Shown in pieces: positions 63,772 to 64,000 of a DNA stretch of 64,000 nucleotides (position 1 is its first letter; every line of letters begins with the position of its first letter). Position numbers and translations under genes: made by a program. The stretch is from JAQBDA01 sp963709875 (lineage in GTDB: Bacteria > Chloroflexota > Anaerolineae > Anaerolineales > UBA4823), in the NCBI GenBank assembly GCA_963709875.1, contig CAVPYB010000011.1, forward strand, positions 62,001 to 126,000, in the 5' to 3' direction. Below the pieces are notes generated by a model that worked only from the letters and a program-made list of their open reading frames with translations, was not told the origin of the DNA and searched no databases.

Positions 63772-64000
63772 TTACCAGCGATCCCAGTGGACGATCTGAT
63801 CCAGCGCCTGCCGACCTCCCTTCAGCGGAGGGCGGGTCAGCAGCGATTCATCCTCGGGATATCCGAAGGAGATGGCGATGCGCAGGTGCAGGTCTTCCGG
63901 GAATCCCAACAGCTCACGCGCTTTTTCATATTCGTAAATGGTCGCCAGGCAGGAACCGATGCCCATCTCCCAGGCGGCTAACTGCATATAAGCGGCTGCC
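63772..64000 (-). CDS. Nitroreductase-family protein (5' partial)
   Basis: C-terminal 75 or so residues of an FMN-dependent nitroreductase: YMQLAAWEMGIGSCLATIY and LRIAISFGYP are the conserved end of the fold. The frame is open to the window edge, so the N-terminal part lies beyond. Gap to the deacetylase gene is 12 nt, suggesting one operon. Confidence 0.8.
   Translation of the reverse strand, partial: AAAYMQLAAWEMGIGSCLATIYEYEKARELLGFPEDLHLRIAISFGYPEDESLLTRPPLKGGRQALDQIVHWDRW

Overview
The window looks like a chromosomal contig from a Chloroflexota bacterium, most likely Anaerolineae. This is an inference from gene style, not from a marker gene: many lipoproteins with Thr/Pro-rich linkers after the lipobox, a nickel superoxide dismutase, lar genes, a DUF3662-FHA protein, and fatty-acid oxidation genes of the fadN type. 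No rRNA, phage, CRISPR array or transposase is visible. One tRNA is present, tRNA-Pro(GGG).

Layout. 0-3.6 kb: MacAB-like ABC exporter (permease cut by the window edge, fusion protein, ATPase). 3.6-6.6 kb: two Tat-exported L,D-transpeptidases flanking a Tat-exported phosphoesterase. 6.7-10.4 kb: tRNA-Pro, an M23 peptidase lipoprotein and two tandem paralogues of the alanine dehydrogenase/PNT fold. 10.5-22.6 kb: a fatty-acid degradation island (TetR regulator with its operator, MBL hydrolase, two acyl-CoA dehydrogenases, FadN, thiolase, SCP2 protein), with an unrelated four-helix-bundle cassette between fadN and the thiolase gene. 22.7-33 kb, all minus strand: glycosyltransferase, glycerate kinase, radical SAM enzyme, larE-larB-larC for the nickel-pincer cofactor, then two prolyl-tRNA synthetases of different types. 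33-42 kb: SRAP protein, MFS transporter, methyltransferases, an RsbW/STAS partner-switch pair, a GerW-like cluster, cupin, ferredoxin. 42.4-43.4 kb: nickel SOD and its maturation protease behind a strong promoter and a Fur-type palindrome. 43.4-52 kb: EamA transporter, FtsK, phospholipid synthase, Lgt, an ABC-2 exporter. 52-58.6 kb: tyrS and a cell-wall cluster fhaA-fhaB-mtnP-rodA::pbpA. 58.7-64 kb: archease and RtcB RNA ligase, a DUF433/DUF5615 toxin-antitoxin pair, a histone-deacetylase-like enzyme and a partial nitroreductase.

The observations most worth following are these. A RodA-PbpA fusion has lost all three transpeptidase motifs of its PBP half, in a genome that also carries two L,D-transpeptidases. 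A nickel-SOD unit has an almost ideal promoter and a perfect 7-1-7 palindrome. A ladder of four 14-bp repeats forms linked five-codon ORFs ahead of a radical SAM gene. A repeat-flanked four-helix-bundle gene is inserted between fadN and fadA. Finally, about a dozen genes carry single-base reading-frame breaks, nearly all of them extra bases. That bias points to assembly error or unusual decay, so the genes marked pseudogene here may be intact in the cell.
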